Positions 17,257-28,804 of a DNA stretch of 64,000 nucleotides are shown here, piece after piece (the first letter of the stretch is position 1; each line of letters opens with the position of its first letter). A program made the position numbers and the translations under genes. This DNA is from Rhabditophanes sp. KR3021 (Eukaryota > Nematoda > Chromadorea > Rhabditida > Alloionematidae): contig CAUJLY010000006.1 of the NCBI GenBank assembly GCA_963281155.1, positions 7,688,001 through 7,752,000 of the forward strand, written 5' to 3'. The notes beneath the pieces were generated by a model, which had not been told where the DNA came from, did not search any database, and saw only the letters and a list, made by a program, of their open reading frames with translations.

Positions 17257-18549
17257 GAAAGGAAAAATGAATTTGGAAAGTGGCATAATGTAAATAGTCT
17301 TCTTTCATAATCAAATTTTTGATAATAGTCAAAAACAGTTAAATACATCGACAAATACGTTCCCCTCAAAAGCCTTCCATTTATATTTTTGATCATCAAG
17401 ACTTTCAAAAAGTTGCATATTTCACTTATCGAAACAAACAGTATTTCAAGAATGAAAATATTTATATACAGAAAAGCAATTCATTTAGTTTATATTTTTA
17501 TGTTGTATTAAATCTTTTTAAATGCCACAGAATTTTTTTAAGATGTGCGCTAGGTATAATTGCAATGATAATGGTTGCATTTCTCTTTTAAAAACTAACT
17601 TTCTATATATTCAACTAAATCAAGTTTATACCTGAATATATCTTACCATCAATATCCAGATCATATTTTGAATCTCAAACTTACTTTAATACACTATTAC
17701 TTCAAACTCCACAAATTAGTACGAAATAAAATTGGTTAAAAACCTTTGTCTTATGAATGTCAATTTTGATACGTCGACTATTTTGGGCAAAATATTTCTT
17801 AAACAATTTATACATAACTTCTATTATCAATACGGTGCAAATCAAATGTCTAATCGAACCATTCAATTTTCAATCAAAAGTCCCAAATATTAAATGTTCA
17901 TTCATCAAAAGACGGTGATGATTCTGAATCTATTTTGTATAGTTTAAAAGATGTTTTATAATCTATTTATAAAGGAAAACAACTTACTTTCATCAAAGCC
18001 AAAAAACAAATATCTCTACACTTTGATGTGAGATGTAATTATATTTTATCAGAATCTTCCATTATATATGCAAATACATAATCTCTTCCATCAACTTTTA
18101 TTCAAACTACAATTACGCAACTAAGGATGATGCGATATATCATGCAATTATATATAAATATATAAGTATGTATTTTTTATAACATAAAATGACTGGTGAC
18201 AGTCAAAAACCTTATAATCTGTATGTGCTGGTTAAAACAGGAAAGTGTTTTAGAAAAGAAAGTTCTGATAACATTTATACATGTTTTGATTATATATTTT
18301 GTTAATATAATCTATTTTCGTTACTTTTCTAGATGATAAATAAAAATTAATAAATATTTTGCTAGAATTATGTTGACAAAACGGAAAATAAGACACTTTC
18401 TGGATGTATATTCGATCTAATAAAAAAGCTTATCACTTCTTAAAGGAATTTGTCCTGTCCACCCAGTTCAATTACTTTTTTCCATTAAACATATCTTTCT
18501 GCATTAATAATGGAAGTAAAAGTAATCACAATAAAACATAAAACAAATA

Positions 18550-18667
18550 TAAAAATGGTCTTTATTTGATTATGTAAAAGTGGTTTTTTATTTGATTATA
18601 AAAAATGGCTTTCTATTTGATTATGTAATAAATGGTCTTTATCTGATATTAAAAATGGGCATTATAT
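18550..18667. repeat. Tandem repeat, ~25-bp unit, about 4.6 copies
   Basis: Units begin near 18550, 18575, 18601, 18626 and 18651 and share the core AAATGGTCTTTATTTGATTA with a few substitutions per copy. It sits about 150 nt past the stop codon of the aminotransferase gene and may fall in its 3' untranslated or flanking region. The coding strand has several AATAAA motifs inside the units. Confidence 0.75.
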
Positions 18668-18818
18668 AAAAATTCAATCTGATACGAGATTTACGAAGTT
18701 GAAAATTTGTTTTAAATAATATAATTGTAGTCATGGATTATAGAAAAAAATAAATTTATCGGATTGCACTGTAGATTATATTAATATTATTTACGGCACT
18801 AATTTAGTTGGAATTTGT

Positions 18819-20126
18819 TTAACTAACAATACGGGTCCAGCCTGGAACATCCACACGACCATATTGAATATCCATAATCGAGTCATATAATCTTTGCATA
18901 ACATTATTCTTCGATGCCATTGTTGGAATGATAATTTCATCGTAACTTCCGGTGGCTTGATTTTTGTGGAGAATCTTTCCTACTGGTGAAACCACACAAG
19001 CTGTCCCTGAGCCGAATACTTGGTATAACTGAAAACAAATAATAAATAGCTTATTAATTTATTAACTTACTCTTTTTTCTTTGTTTGCTCTCTTCAATTC
19101 TTCCATGGTAAAGTTTCTTTCACTGATTTTGAATTCATTCCACGAGGCAGCTAATTCGAGTAAAGAGTGTCTTGTAACACCGGGTAAGATAATTCCTTTG
19201 TCCAGTGAGGGTGTAATCAACTCATCTTCACCTTGTTCATTCTTCCAGAACATAAATAAATTCATTGTTCCTACCTCAGTTACCTCCTCTTCTTTACCAT
19301 ATAACCATAAAACTTGCTGGCAACCTAAAAATAAAATAGTTTAGGAGATAGCCCAAATTAATCACAATTTACCTTTTGCAGCAGCTTCTTTGCCGATTAA
19401 AATTGTTGATTGATAGTTAGATCCCATCTTGTATGCTCCAACACCACCTTCAAAAGCTCGTACATTTTTAGCATCAGCTAGTAATGATACTGGTTGGAAG
19501 CCGGTTGGATAGTAAGCTCCAGCTGGCCCGGTCAACACGAAAAGTTTAGCAGCAGAAGATTCTCCAACGCCTAATGTTCCTTCTGTTCCAATTAAAGTTG
19601 GTCTAAGGTACAATGAAGCTACATCAGAATATGGAACCCAATCTCTATCAACCTTGACTAATTCAGAAATAACTTTAATTAGTTCTTCTTCGTCGAATGT
19701 TGGCAAAGCAGCTCTGGCGGCAGTTCTGTTCATACGAGCCATATTCATTTCAGGCCTAAAAAGACGAATTTTGTTGTCAACTCCACGGTAAGCCTTCATT
19801 CCTTCGAACAATTCAGCTGCATAATGCAAGACCTTAGCCGCGGGATGCAGCGACATATTTCTCAAAGGAGTAATTCTTGGGGCCATCCATCCATTCGTTG
19901 AGTCCCAGTCGATTGTGGACATATGGTCAGCGAATTGGGCTCCGAATTTGACCTTCGACATATCAGTTGGTTTCTCTTGCATTTCATTGGCAGAACATTT
20001 TTCAATCGTCAAATCAGAGCATCTGAAGGTTTGCTTAACTACTGGTTCGGAGTGGGTTGTAGAAGAAGATAGACGACTTGATCCGGCAAGGATAGGAGTC
20101 GTTAGTAAACGTAATGACGATTGCAT
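18819..20126 (-). CDS. Branched-chain amino acid aminotransferase, probably mitochondrial
   Basis: Exons 20126-19373, 19324-19071 and 19028-18819 join in frame to 405 aa (introns 48 and 42 bp). The enzyme transfers the amino group between leucine, isoleucine or valine and 2-oxoglutarate using pyridoxal phosphate. Seen: the [16 protein letters not shown] block, [18 protein letters not shown], the [11 protein letters not shown] region, the expected cofactor lysine in GAYKMGSNY (Lys233), then [19 protein letters not shown] and [14 protein letters not shown]. The first ~30 residues are rich in Ser, Arg and Leu without acids, fitting a mitochondrial targeting peptide. The CVVC redox pair known from mammalian enzymes reads CVVS here (Cys347, Ser350). 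An AG acceptor-like site lies about 40 nt upstream of the ATG and an in-frame stop separates it from the ATG, supporting this start. Confidence 0.97.
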
Positions 20127-23100
20127 AATAGTGTATTATTTTATAATAGACAATAATAAAGTTATCTGAAAGTAATAAAAGTAAGCAAGATTGTCGAGTA
20201 TAAATAAATAAACAAATTCTATCCAAAACAATTTGAGATGGAAAAATAGTAATGGAAGTGGCGAGTATTTGTATTTTGCGATTCTTATATACTGACCCTT
20301 ATCTTAAATCAAGATGTGTTAGTACGATTAAGAACTAATATATGTTTTATCATAATTCTTATGCAACTGCAAATTGTTGGCTCCTAAATTACGAACTAGC
20401 CAGGAAGGAATAGTTAATAGGATTGCGATAAATACAATCACGCATGTCGGTATCTTTAATTAAGAGTGATGCAACTTGAATATACGCATATTTATATACA
20501 GATTTAAATAGTAATTTGTATCTATTTCAAGTTTAATAAAAAAGAGAGAAGTTGATGTAATGTGATAGGATGAAGCAAGTGTAGATTGCTAATAAATTAA
20601 AATTACTTCTTAAATCATATTTAACAATTAAAAAGTCGAATATGACATATTTTCAGTGTAATTACAAAGACCATTTCGATTTATCAAATAAATTCAAAAA
20701 GAATTATTATTATCACATTGTTGATTTTTAAATGAACCAAACGTCTAAAGACACAAGTCAGCCAACAAAGGATCACAGGTTTGAATATTTGTTAAATAAA
20801 GTAATTTATATATACTACAGACATAATGATGTCTGTCATTCTTAAAGTAAAAAAATGTCTCAGCCCAAAGATAAAATAGATACCTACCTCCTTTTTTACA
20901 TTCTTTCTTCCAATGCTTTTTGCCTTTGTTTGATGTGACGTAAACAGCGGAAACTAAGAATGTATATGTATTATCCTTAGAGAGGACGTCAAAAGTCATC
21001 TTCTGGCTAAGAAATCAAAGAACCAGGCTGCCTTTTGATTTTGAGAACAAATAAAAAATGGTATCAATTCAAAAATCAGATGATTTATGTGAAAAATAAT
21101 CATTCTTAACCTTCGCTCAAAATGATCCTCAAGTATTGTAAATAGAAAAGTTGTCTACGACAGCTGGTTAAATAATTAATCTACAAAATTAGTACAAAGA
21201 GGATAAAACTGTATTATTTGCAATATAATGTGGAAGTAGATGCTCAAATAACAATATTTCCAAATCATCCTACTTATGTGTATCTGTACTTATGAGTTAG
21301 ATGTATCGTCGCTCAAAAAATGATTTAAAGTGTAAGTTATTCGCAAGAGGGCAAAAAAACATTTGACAAAAATGAACGAAATAAATATTATATAGTATTT
21401 ACTTTGTTAGGTAAGATCATTTAATTACATTACAAAAACAATCCTTTTATTACCTTTAAAATAATAATAAAAATACATTAATTTGTGACGAATAAACTAA
21501 AAAAGATCATATTATTGTTGTTAATTTGTGCTCCATAAATATGAGCAAAATACATTAATTATGTATATTTTATCTAAAAAGGATGGAACGTTTACCAATT
21601 TAGGTAAATGACACGGCATAAAGATGATTCGTCATGGACAGCAATCAAAACTTCGCTACTGATAATTCATTAACGCAAGCGCCCGTGTTTGTTTAGTTTA
21701 CGGATAGAAGTAGGCGATGACAAATCAAAACATTAACACTGAGTACTTCTTATTTTGGATCTTAAGAATGTAGTTATCACCAACATATCCGGGCTCAGGA
21801 CAAAACAACCACACGTGTGTTGAATTGTAAGTAAATTTGATAATATCACCTGTTAAATGATAAATTTGTTCTGTGAAGTCATATTCATTAATATCATAGA
21901 ACGTGGATACACACGTGGTAACGCCTTCAATGATATTTTCTTGATAAAAATGGTCCCATATTATTTATTAATGACCCTTTTAAATAGCGTGATCAGCCTG
22001 ATGAAATGTTTTATTAATCTAATTTAAAATTACAATGATCACAAATCTGACAACAATTTTTTATAAATATCATACTATAATTAGAAAAGAAATAGTATGT
22101 GTATTTTAAAAATTGAATCATGAAAGGTTATTTTTACCCATATCACATTAATATATTTACATGACAAAATCACAAGTTTAAAATAGAACAATTATTTATA
22201 TCGGCATAAATGATCATTAAATGTACACATTTTGTGTTACGTTTTTGTGTCAAATAAAGCATCTTTTTCATCATATCAATTTAAATACTTTTATTGTAAT
22301 AAAATATGATGTCTTTATGTAATAAAAAAGTTACTTGTTATCTTTGGAAAGCATGTCTTCAAATGATAATCTTTAAAAATATTTATCTCTTATCAGTTGC
22401 TCTATGGTAAAATAGATACTAATGCGAAAATGTAATTTTTAAAAGTTAACTTTAAACAATTGCACGACAATATATGATAAAATCAACCTATAAATAAAAA
22501 GGTAAGGATGATGCAATAGTGCTATAAAAATAACTGCAGCCGAGAAAATCAAAATGGCGAGAATTTGATGTTTAAAATTATGGAAATGATATATAACCAA
22601 ATATTATTTTGAAAAAGCATTGAACTTTTTAAATATACACAAAGTTCGTACACTTTAATACGTTTAGTTCTAATAAAAAAATGTTTTAAAGAATTGGAAT
22701 AAATTTTCTTCTAAATATATTAAAAAAGTTGCACTTTGGAAAAATTAATGGAAAATAAATGTCTTTCAACATAATTTTTATAATAAGATGATAGAAGGGA
22801 CCAAACATTAACTATGTATTGAGCCTTGCAACAAAAGTTATTTTTGCGATTTAAAATAACGAAACAGAAGCTTGATTATTCTTTTTAATTATTCGAGATC
22901 AGATAAAACAATTTATGAGATATAAGCATCAACTAAGTGTTTTTGGTAAAAATGTCCTATATAAAAGCAATGATGTTAAAATGACTTGGGTTATCAAATA
23001 ATATTTGATATTTACATTGAAAATATATTTGAAAGAAATCTTCGTAAAGTATTAAGGGCAAAAAGACCTTTTTTATGTTATTTATAACATCGCCCATGGA

Positions 23101-24490
23101 CAAATAATGTTTATACAGTCAAGATAATAATGTGACATTTTAAAACCACGATTAAATATTTTTGGCACACTTTCAGCTATAGTTTTTTCACACACGTGAC
23201 AAATCCAATTATGAAAGTGCCTAAGAGGAACACGAGTTGTCGAAAATGGTCATGTTGTAATTAAAAATGTTTTACAATATATTTATACTATTCTAATCAT
23301 TTTAATTTGCACACTTTCTTTAATAAAAATATTTAATTTATGACTGAAAATCATTAGAATTAGTATCAATCACAACAATTTTAAATTTTATACCCAGAAC
23401 AATCTTTACATTTTTTAATAATAAAATTGTTAAATTGGTTTGAACCTATCTGCCTGTCTATGCAAAATGTAAACATTGCTATTGGAAGCAATTTATGGAA
23501 TGCAATACAATCTTCAGAACCACAATTATTTGAACTTTTAAGTATTATTCTTAAACTCAATATCAGTTTCAGTTTTTGAATTTTTCGCTAAATCTATTTA
23601 ATCAAAAATTTACAGAGATTTTATTATAGGCTTAATAAAAATAAACTAGGGTTGTTTTCATATATTTTGATTTATCAATCCTGAAATATTCTATCGAAAT
23701 TTGATCAAAACATTTTGATAATTGTTCTTTTTCGTAATGAGAAATTCAACATTATAACACGACTTTTTCAAAATAATATTAAGACACGGCGTTTTATATT
23801 CACATAATCGTTTAGTCACTTTGGTGTTATATCAAAATTGAAATTCCACCACAATAATAGATTGCGAGATCAACAAATCAAAAATTAGTTTGCAGTATTA
23901 ATATTTTCCTGATAATACATGCTATTCCTTGAAAATATGTATATTACGATAACATATTAACATGAATCATCTTTAATATAAGTTTAGTAATTACTTCCCA
24001 GTTCATATTTGATGTATTCTGACAGTTGTAGTTTATATAGTAGCAGATATTACTTCCTTGTTTCAAATAAATATAATGCCAAAATTAACTTAAGTTATCG
24101 TCTTATATTTTTAAGCCAAACTGATTTGAATTCTTTTGAACAACCGATGGATTAGATTTACCCGAAAGTATTAAAATCTCATTAAAAAATCAGCTAATTT
24201 TTTTTATACTTACTAATGTTTAGAATGTGTTTATTACAAGTTTTATTTTGATGAATATTTATGAGTTTAAATTTTAAACCACTTAAATTACCACTATCCC
24301 CTACAACTATTAACTCTAAATATATTTATGAAAAATGGTATTTGCTTTATGCCGTGCTAATATTATAAAAGACACAACAGAAGTTTAAGTACATGTAGCT
24401 TTGTTATTTAAAGAGACAATAACAAAGTATAAAATGAGTTTGTACTTGTATAAAAATTATTGCATTTAGAAAAGTACTTTATTGTAAGTT
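20127..24490. other. Intergenic region, mostly featureless
   Basis: About 4.4 kb of AT-rich DNA upstream of the aminotransferase. Apart from the possible exon at 20888-20999, I see no supported gene, RNA gene or clear repeat. Promoter elements for the aminotransferase should lie in its right-hand neighbourhood but none is recognisable. Confidence 0.45.
20888..20999 (-). other. Possible isolated first exon
   Basis: An ATG at 20999 opens a frame of about 37 residues that reaches a good donor (GAG|GTAGGT). An acceptor-like TTTCTTAG lies 7 nt upstream of the ATG, as in several confirmed genes of the window. The peptide is lysine-rich with a hydrophobic patch and matches no family I recognise. 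I could not find the next exon. It could be a small unrecognised gene, a 5' exon belonging to the aminotransferase transcript, or chance. Confidence 0.2.
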
Positions 24491-24931
24491 TTATAAAAAG
24501 TAATGGGTCAATTTAAAAAAAGTTAAAGTAATACAAAGGAAGAAAATACAAAACACAGAAGGAACCCCAAGTTTTCCAGATTCATTACATCTATCCATGT
24601 TATTGCAACAACAAATAGATCCATTGTTTCCATAATCTTTACTAGACTTACATCCATTCCTGTCCCATCCGTAAGCTTTCACATTCACACCAATGCAATC
24701 ATTTTTATCACACCCTCTACTGATTCCATTCATTTTTAGGGGATCAGTGTCGGAATAAATAGCTTTAACACAATAACCGCTACTAGGAATACAAGTACTT
24801 GGTACGATTTCACGGACTTTGTTTTCCTCAAAATATTTATGGTAACTGATGCATTCAATGGATTCGCAATACTTGTATAAGAGAAAAATAATAAAGAGTT
24901 GATTAAATTTGGATGCCAAATAAAGATTCAT
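24491..24931 (-). CDS. Ly6/three-finger-like GPI-anchored or secreted surface protein
   Basis: A single-exon frame of 146 aa. Residues 1-26 form a signal peptide with a hydrophobic core (LFIIFLLY). The mature part is cysteine-rich: a first Cys near residue 27, then C-x7-C, GC-x4-C, GC, and a terminal SICCCNNMDRCN. The last element is the diagnostic CC...CN end of Ly6/uPAR three-finger domains, in the CCCN form I associate with nematode members. A hydrophobic C-terminal stretch of about 20 residues (VFCIFFLCITLTFF) without a basic cytosolic tail fits a GPI-attachment signal. Such proteins sit on the outer cell surface and often modulate receptors or channels; the partner here is unknown. The frame is complete, and an intronless structure is unusual among its neighbours. 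Confidence 0.8.
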   Translation of the reverse strand: MNLYLASKFNQLFIIFLLYKYCESIECISYHKYFEENKVREIVPSTCIPSSGYCVKAIYSDTDPLKMNGISRGCDKNDCIGVNVKAYGWDRNGCKSSKDYGNNGSICCCNNMDRCNESGKLGVPSVFCIFFLCITLTFFKLTHYFL

Positions 24932-25710
24932 TTTTAGAAAGTTAGTAAAAATCTATTAGAAGAAGACCTCTCGAATCAAGAATGTTCTGATGTGCCAAAC
25001 CAGACAACTTTATATAATGCCTTTATTGCCAAAATAGGAATTCATTTTAAATTAATAGTTTCCATTGCCTTGATACTACTTTATCATCATACTTTCAAGA
25101 AAAAGTTTATTGTCGTCATTGAATGGCGTGGTGGGCCATATTTAATGCAAAACGTATTGTTCATAGTTCAACTTAATTATTTACGTTCTAAAGAAAACTC
25201 TTCATTAATGTTTTATAGGGATTATCTTGATAAAAATGATGTTATAAAATGAGTGTGATATATATGCATGTTTGTGCTAGATCAAAATACGTATCGACTC
25301 TATATTATTAAGGGCCGTTTCCTTTTAAAAAATTTATATTCGAATTACATCAATTTATTAGTAAAGAATTATAAAGATGACATCATTTTGCATACATTAA
25401 AAAGTTTGTCTATAAAAAATCAAAAAGAAAATTCCATGGTATAAAATTTACAAATAAGATTGAAAAATGTTACTGAAGGTCTGTTTTCAAAATTGAATAA
25501 TTGCAGTCATAATTAGATAAAAACACCGTATGTTGAATAATATAAAGCACATTTAAATTAAATACCTCAGATCTATGTTTTAAAATTGTATATGGTCATT
25601 ATAATATTTTAAAATGTTTCTCTTTCTGATACTTAAATTGTATTCACATACAAGGATATTGGAGTTTAGGTTGATCAACAAAGATAACATTTTAACTGTC
25701 TAGATGTTCC
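24932..25710. other. Intergenic region
   Basis: Lies between the 5' end of the Ly6-like gene and the 3' end of the RBFOX gene. A plus-strand open frame at 24992-25252 has no family features and is considered chance. Nothing else is seen. Confidence 0.5.
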
Positions 25711-28700
25711 TTAATATGGATGGTAGCGATTTGCGTGTCTGGCTTGTTGTGTGTATGCGGACAGGTGTGGATTCAGAGATCCAGCCAAGTAGGATTCGTT
25801 GAGTAAAGCCGCCGTTGCCTGTGGTTGTGCATTTTGAACTTGATTTGCATTTGCTTGTGTTCTAACGGCTTGTGATGCAGCAACTACATTTTGCTGTTGG
25901 TGTTGATTTAGCAATAATTGAAGACGAGCTGAATCGAATTGCTGATATAATGCAGCTGCATTTGGATCCATCATTCCGTTCATACCACCACCTAGTCCAA
26001 CGGGATTTGCAGCACTTTGGCCAGCAGTCAATGTAGCTTGAAGGTGATGTTGGGGAATCGGCTGTGGCGCTAAAGATGGTCCATACATGAAACCCTGTGG
26101 AGTTGAATAAAACTGAGCTCCGTATAATTGTTGAAGAGCTTGATTCTGATATTGAGCAGCAACCGCTTGTTGCAAAGCCAGTGGAAGGACCATTTGATTA
26201 GCTTGTTGAGCTAGTGGGTTTCTTAATTGTAAACCTGCATATTGACTTCTTGTAGCAATATCACGCATAGCTTGCTTAAGGGCTACACCTTGCATAGCTG
26301 CCAATGCTTGATTTTGTTCAATTGCTCCTGCAAAAAAATAGTTAAGTAAATTTTAAAGATCACTGCAATGATCATCAGGATATATCAAACACATTCATGT
26401 CTCATACACTTCTCTTAATCATGCAATAAAACAAAGAGTATTAAAAAAAGCCTCACCGTATGCTGTCTTTGGTTTTTTAGTATGGATTCGAGCGGTCGCA
26501 AGGTTCACCTCAAAACAAACAATAATTAATTTAGATCACATAATAAGAAAGAAAATATTTTAAATAAATTACATCTTAGTCATATTTCTGTGCATGGGAA
26601 TGGAGAATCAGTCAGTTTCGTCATTTTTATATTTTATGATCAATTACTGACTTTTGTCATATGTCAAGCCACATGATATTAATCTCTTATATTAAGCATA
26701 TATAAGAGTCACATTTTTATCGTGCCAACATCGAAATCATTGATATAAATACGATTGACATATAAAAATATAGAAATTCATTCAGGAGAATATATAAATA
26801 CATCATAAACAGAACATGGCAGTCATTTGCAATCTTCATGTTTGTATCAATTAATAAATATACACGAATATTTATATACCTTTGCAAACATGTGTAATAA
26901 AATTTCAATCAAAACGAGCTATAATCATAATCTTTAAGGAAAGCGGAAAAGATTATTTCTTTTTTACAAATATAGTAGAAACCATTCCTCATGCACATCA
27001 TTAGGATGTTATGTTAAAGTAAAACTTTTCATCGAATGAATATCGTCGTCCATCACTTACCTCTACTTTTCTTCCATCCACATTTGACCCATTCAAAGCC
27101 ATCTTAGCTTTTTCAGCATCAGTGGCATTTTCCATTGTCACAAAACCAAATCCCTAAAATTAAATACAATATTAATTTATTTTAAGAAATAAAGATACCT
27201 TGCTTCCGCGATCATTAAAAATAATTTCTACATCAACTACAGTTCCATATTTATCGAACATTGTTTTCAGATCATTGTCTCTATATCTGAAGGGAATATT
27301 TGATACGTGTAATCTTTTTGGAAGGGAACAATCAGACGAAGATCCATTTGATCCTGCAAATGATGGCGGAGTTTTTGGACCAGCATAAATAGGACCATCA
27401 ACTGTTAAGACCTCATTTTCTGCGTATGGACGTTTTCTACTGGGTGGACTAGTAATAGTTGCGCTTCCATTGGCCACTTTCTCTCCCTTGTCAGAGGTGG
27501 AAGAAATGCAGGAAGTATTGCTACTTGGTGTTGGAGAACGAGTATCCTTAGCCGAATCGCAGGAATCATTGGCTGTTGATGAAGATCCAGACAATGATGG
27601 ACAAGAATTAACTGTTGGGGGTAAATTCGTCAGTATTGTTGTTGGTAACATATTTGTTGGAGTTTTACCTTCCTTAACAACTGGATAAACACCATCAAAA
27701 ACATTTGTGTTTGCCATTCTTTGATCTGAAATGCAATCATTTAATATAGTAACGGAAATTTTATTAAAAATATATAAATATAATGTAGTCATTCAAATGT
27801 ACATTCATTGAATGTTTTTAAAATCAAAGGGTATGATGTTTAAGAGAATTTAAACACATATGATATAATGAAGAAACAATAGTTTTGGGAAGCCGGGCGG
27901 CTGAATGCTGCCAAAAGTTAGGGAAATATTTATTATTTGATTGTTCTTAGTACTAGGAGTAGTAGTTGGCTGTATGTAACTGATTGATAAAAGCACACTT
28001 ATATGATGAGACACATTTTTAGAAAATGGCCGGAGTCTCGGTATTATCTCTGATGTTGTGTGTATATTTAAATATATTGCCATAGACCTCTTCTACAGAC
28101 TAATTCTCCTATCATCTTAATAACAACTGAGCTGAGGAAGATTAAAAATTTAGTTTAAGAGAATATTACAAAAAGATGCCTATAGTCTTGGTCAGAGCTC
28201 CGAACTTTAATGCCGACCAAAAACATCAAAAAGCTGTGGCTGTGATGGAACAAAACTTTTAATCAAATAGCGCAAGAAAGCCAGTCCTGCATCGGGATTG
28301 GGTGTTGGATCTAGGGTGTAATATGTTCTGCTAAAACTTCTGGTGTTCATTAAGACAGCTGTTGTTTTAGGGATTGTGATAATGGCCAGACAAAGATGCT
28401 AACTAACCTTTTGACATTATATCTAATGACAAAACCTAGTAACCAAATAAATTCTCAGTTATAGCGATATAAGCGATGATCAACTATATAGCTAAAGTTT
28501 TTGATGAATTTTTAAATCGATGTACCAAATGGTTTTATTTTAAATAGCATAATTTTGCCACACATTATTCACTTAAACCAGGCAAACATTTACGACATCT
28601 GATCAAGATTGACTTACCCTGACTTATATTTGATGTATGTATCATTTCTTGCATTGAATTCCAGTGGGTAGAATGAGCATTTAATATATTAATGGTGTTA

Positions 28701-28804
28701 TCATTATGTGGTGAAATTGTAGTTTGGGAATATGGTGATTCTATGTCCACAACCAAGGGATAGTGTGGAATTTGATGATGTGTGTAACTTGAAGCAGCTT
28801 GCAT
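25711..28804 (-). CDS. RBFOX/Fox-1 family RNA-binding splicing regulator
   Basis: Exons 28804-28618, 27725-27199, 27153-27061, 26508-26457 and 26327-25711 join in frame to 491 aa. Fox proteins bind UGCAUG in pre-mRNA through one RRM and promote or block exon inclusion depending on position. The RRM spans about residues 200-275: RNP2-type LHVSNI, then [30 protein letters not shown]1-type GFGFVTM, and the following [12 protein letters not shown]. The N-terminal region is Ser/Thr/Pro-rich. The C-terminal part is rich in Gln, Ala and Asn ([21 protein letters not shown]), as usual for the family. The RRM is split by a 93-nt exon (27061-27153). Sense TGCATG motifs lie in the two downstream introns. 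An acceptor-like AG 13 nt upstream of the ATG supports the start. Other 5' exons giving alternative N-termini are likely but not visible. Confidence 0.96.
26420..26425 (-). promoter_or_regulatory. TGCATG, predicted RBFOX binding site in intron 4
   Basis: The plus strand reads CATGCA, hence TGCATG in the RBFOX pre-mRNA. It lies 31 nt downstream of the donor of the 52-nt exon 26457-26508, within the window where bound Fox usually enhances inclusion of the exon upstream. Confidence 0.55.
26990..26995 (-). promoter_or_regulatory. TGCATG, predicted RBFOX binding site in intron 3
   Basis: The plus strand reads CATGCA, hence TGCATG in the RBFOX pre-mRNA, 65 nt downstream of the donor of the 93-nt exon that encodes the second half of the RRM. 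The intron is long for this genome (552 bp). Confidence 0.55.

Larger units (their letters stand above)
17158..18818. other. Intergenic, innexin to aminotransferase (convergent genes)
   Basis: Contains the innexin 3' region and the aminotransferase 3' region, plus a ~25-bp tandem repeat at 18550-18667. No additional coding exon was recognised. Confidence 0.5.

Noticed and set aside
24992..25252. 86-residue plus-strand frame divergent from the Ly6-like gene
   Set aside because: No domain and no conserved motif; short hydrophobic stretch only.
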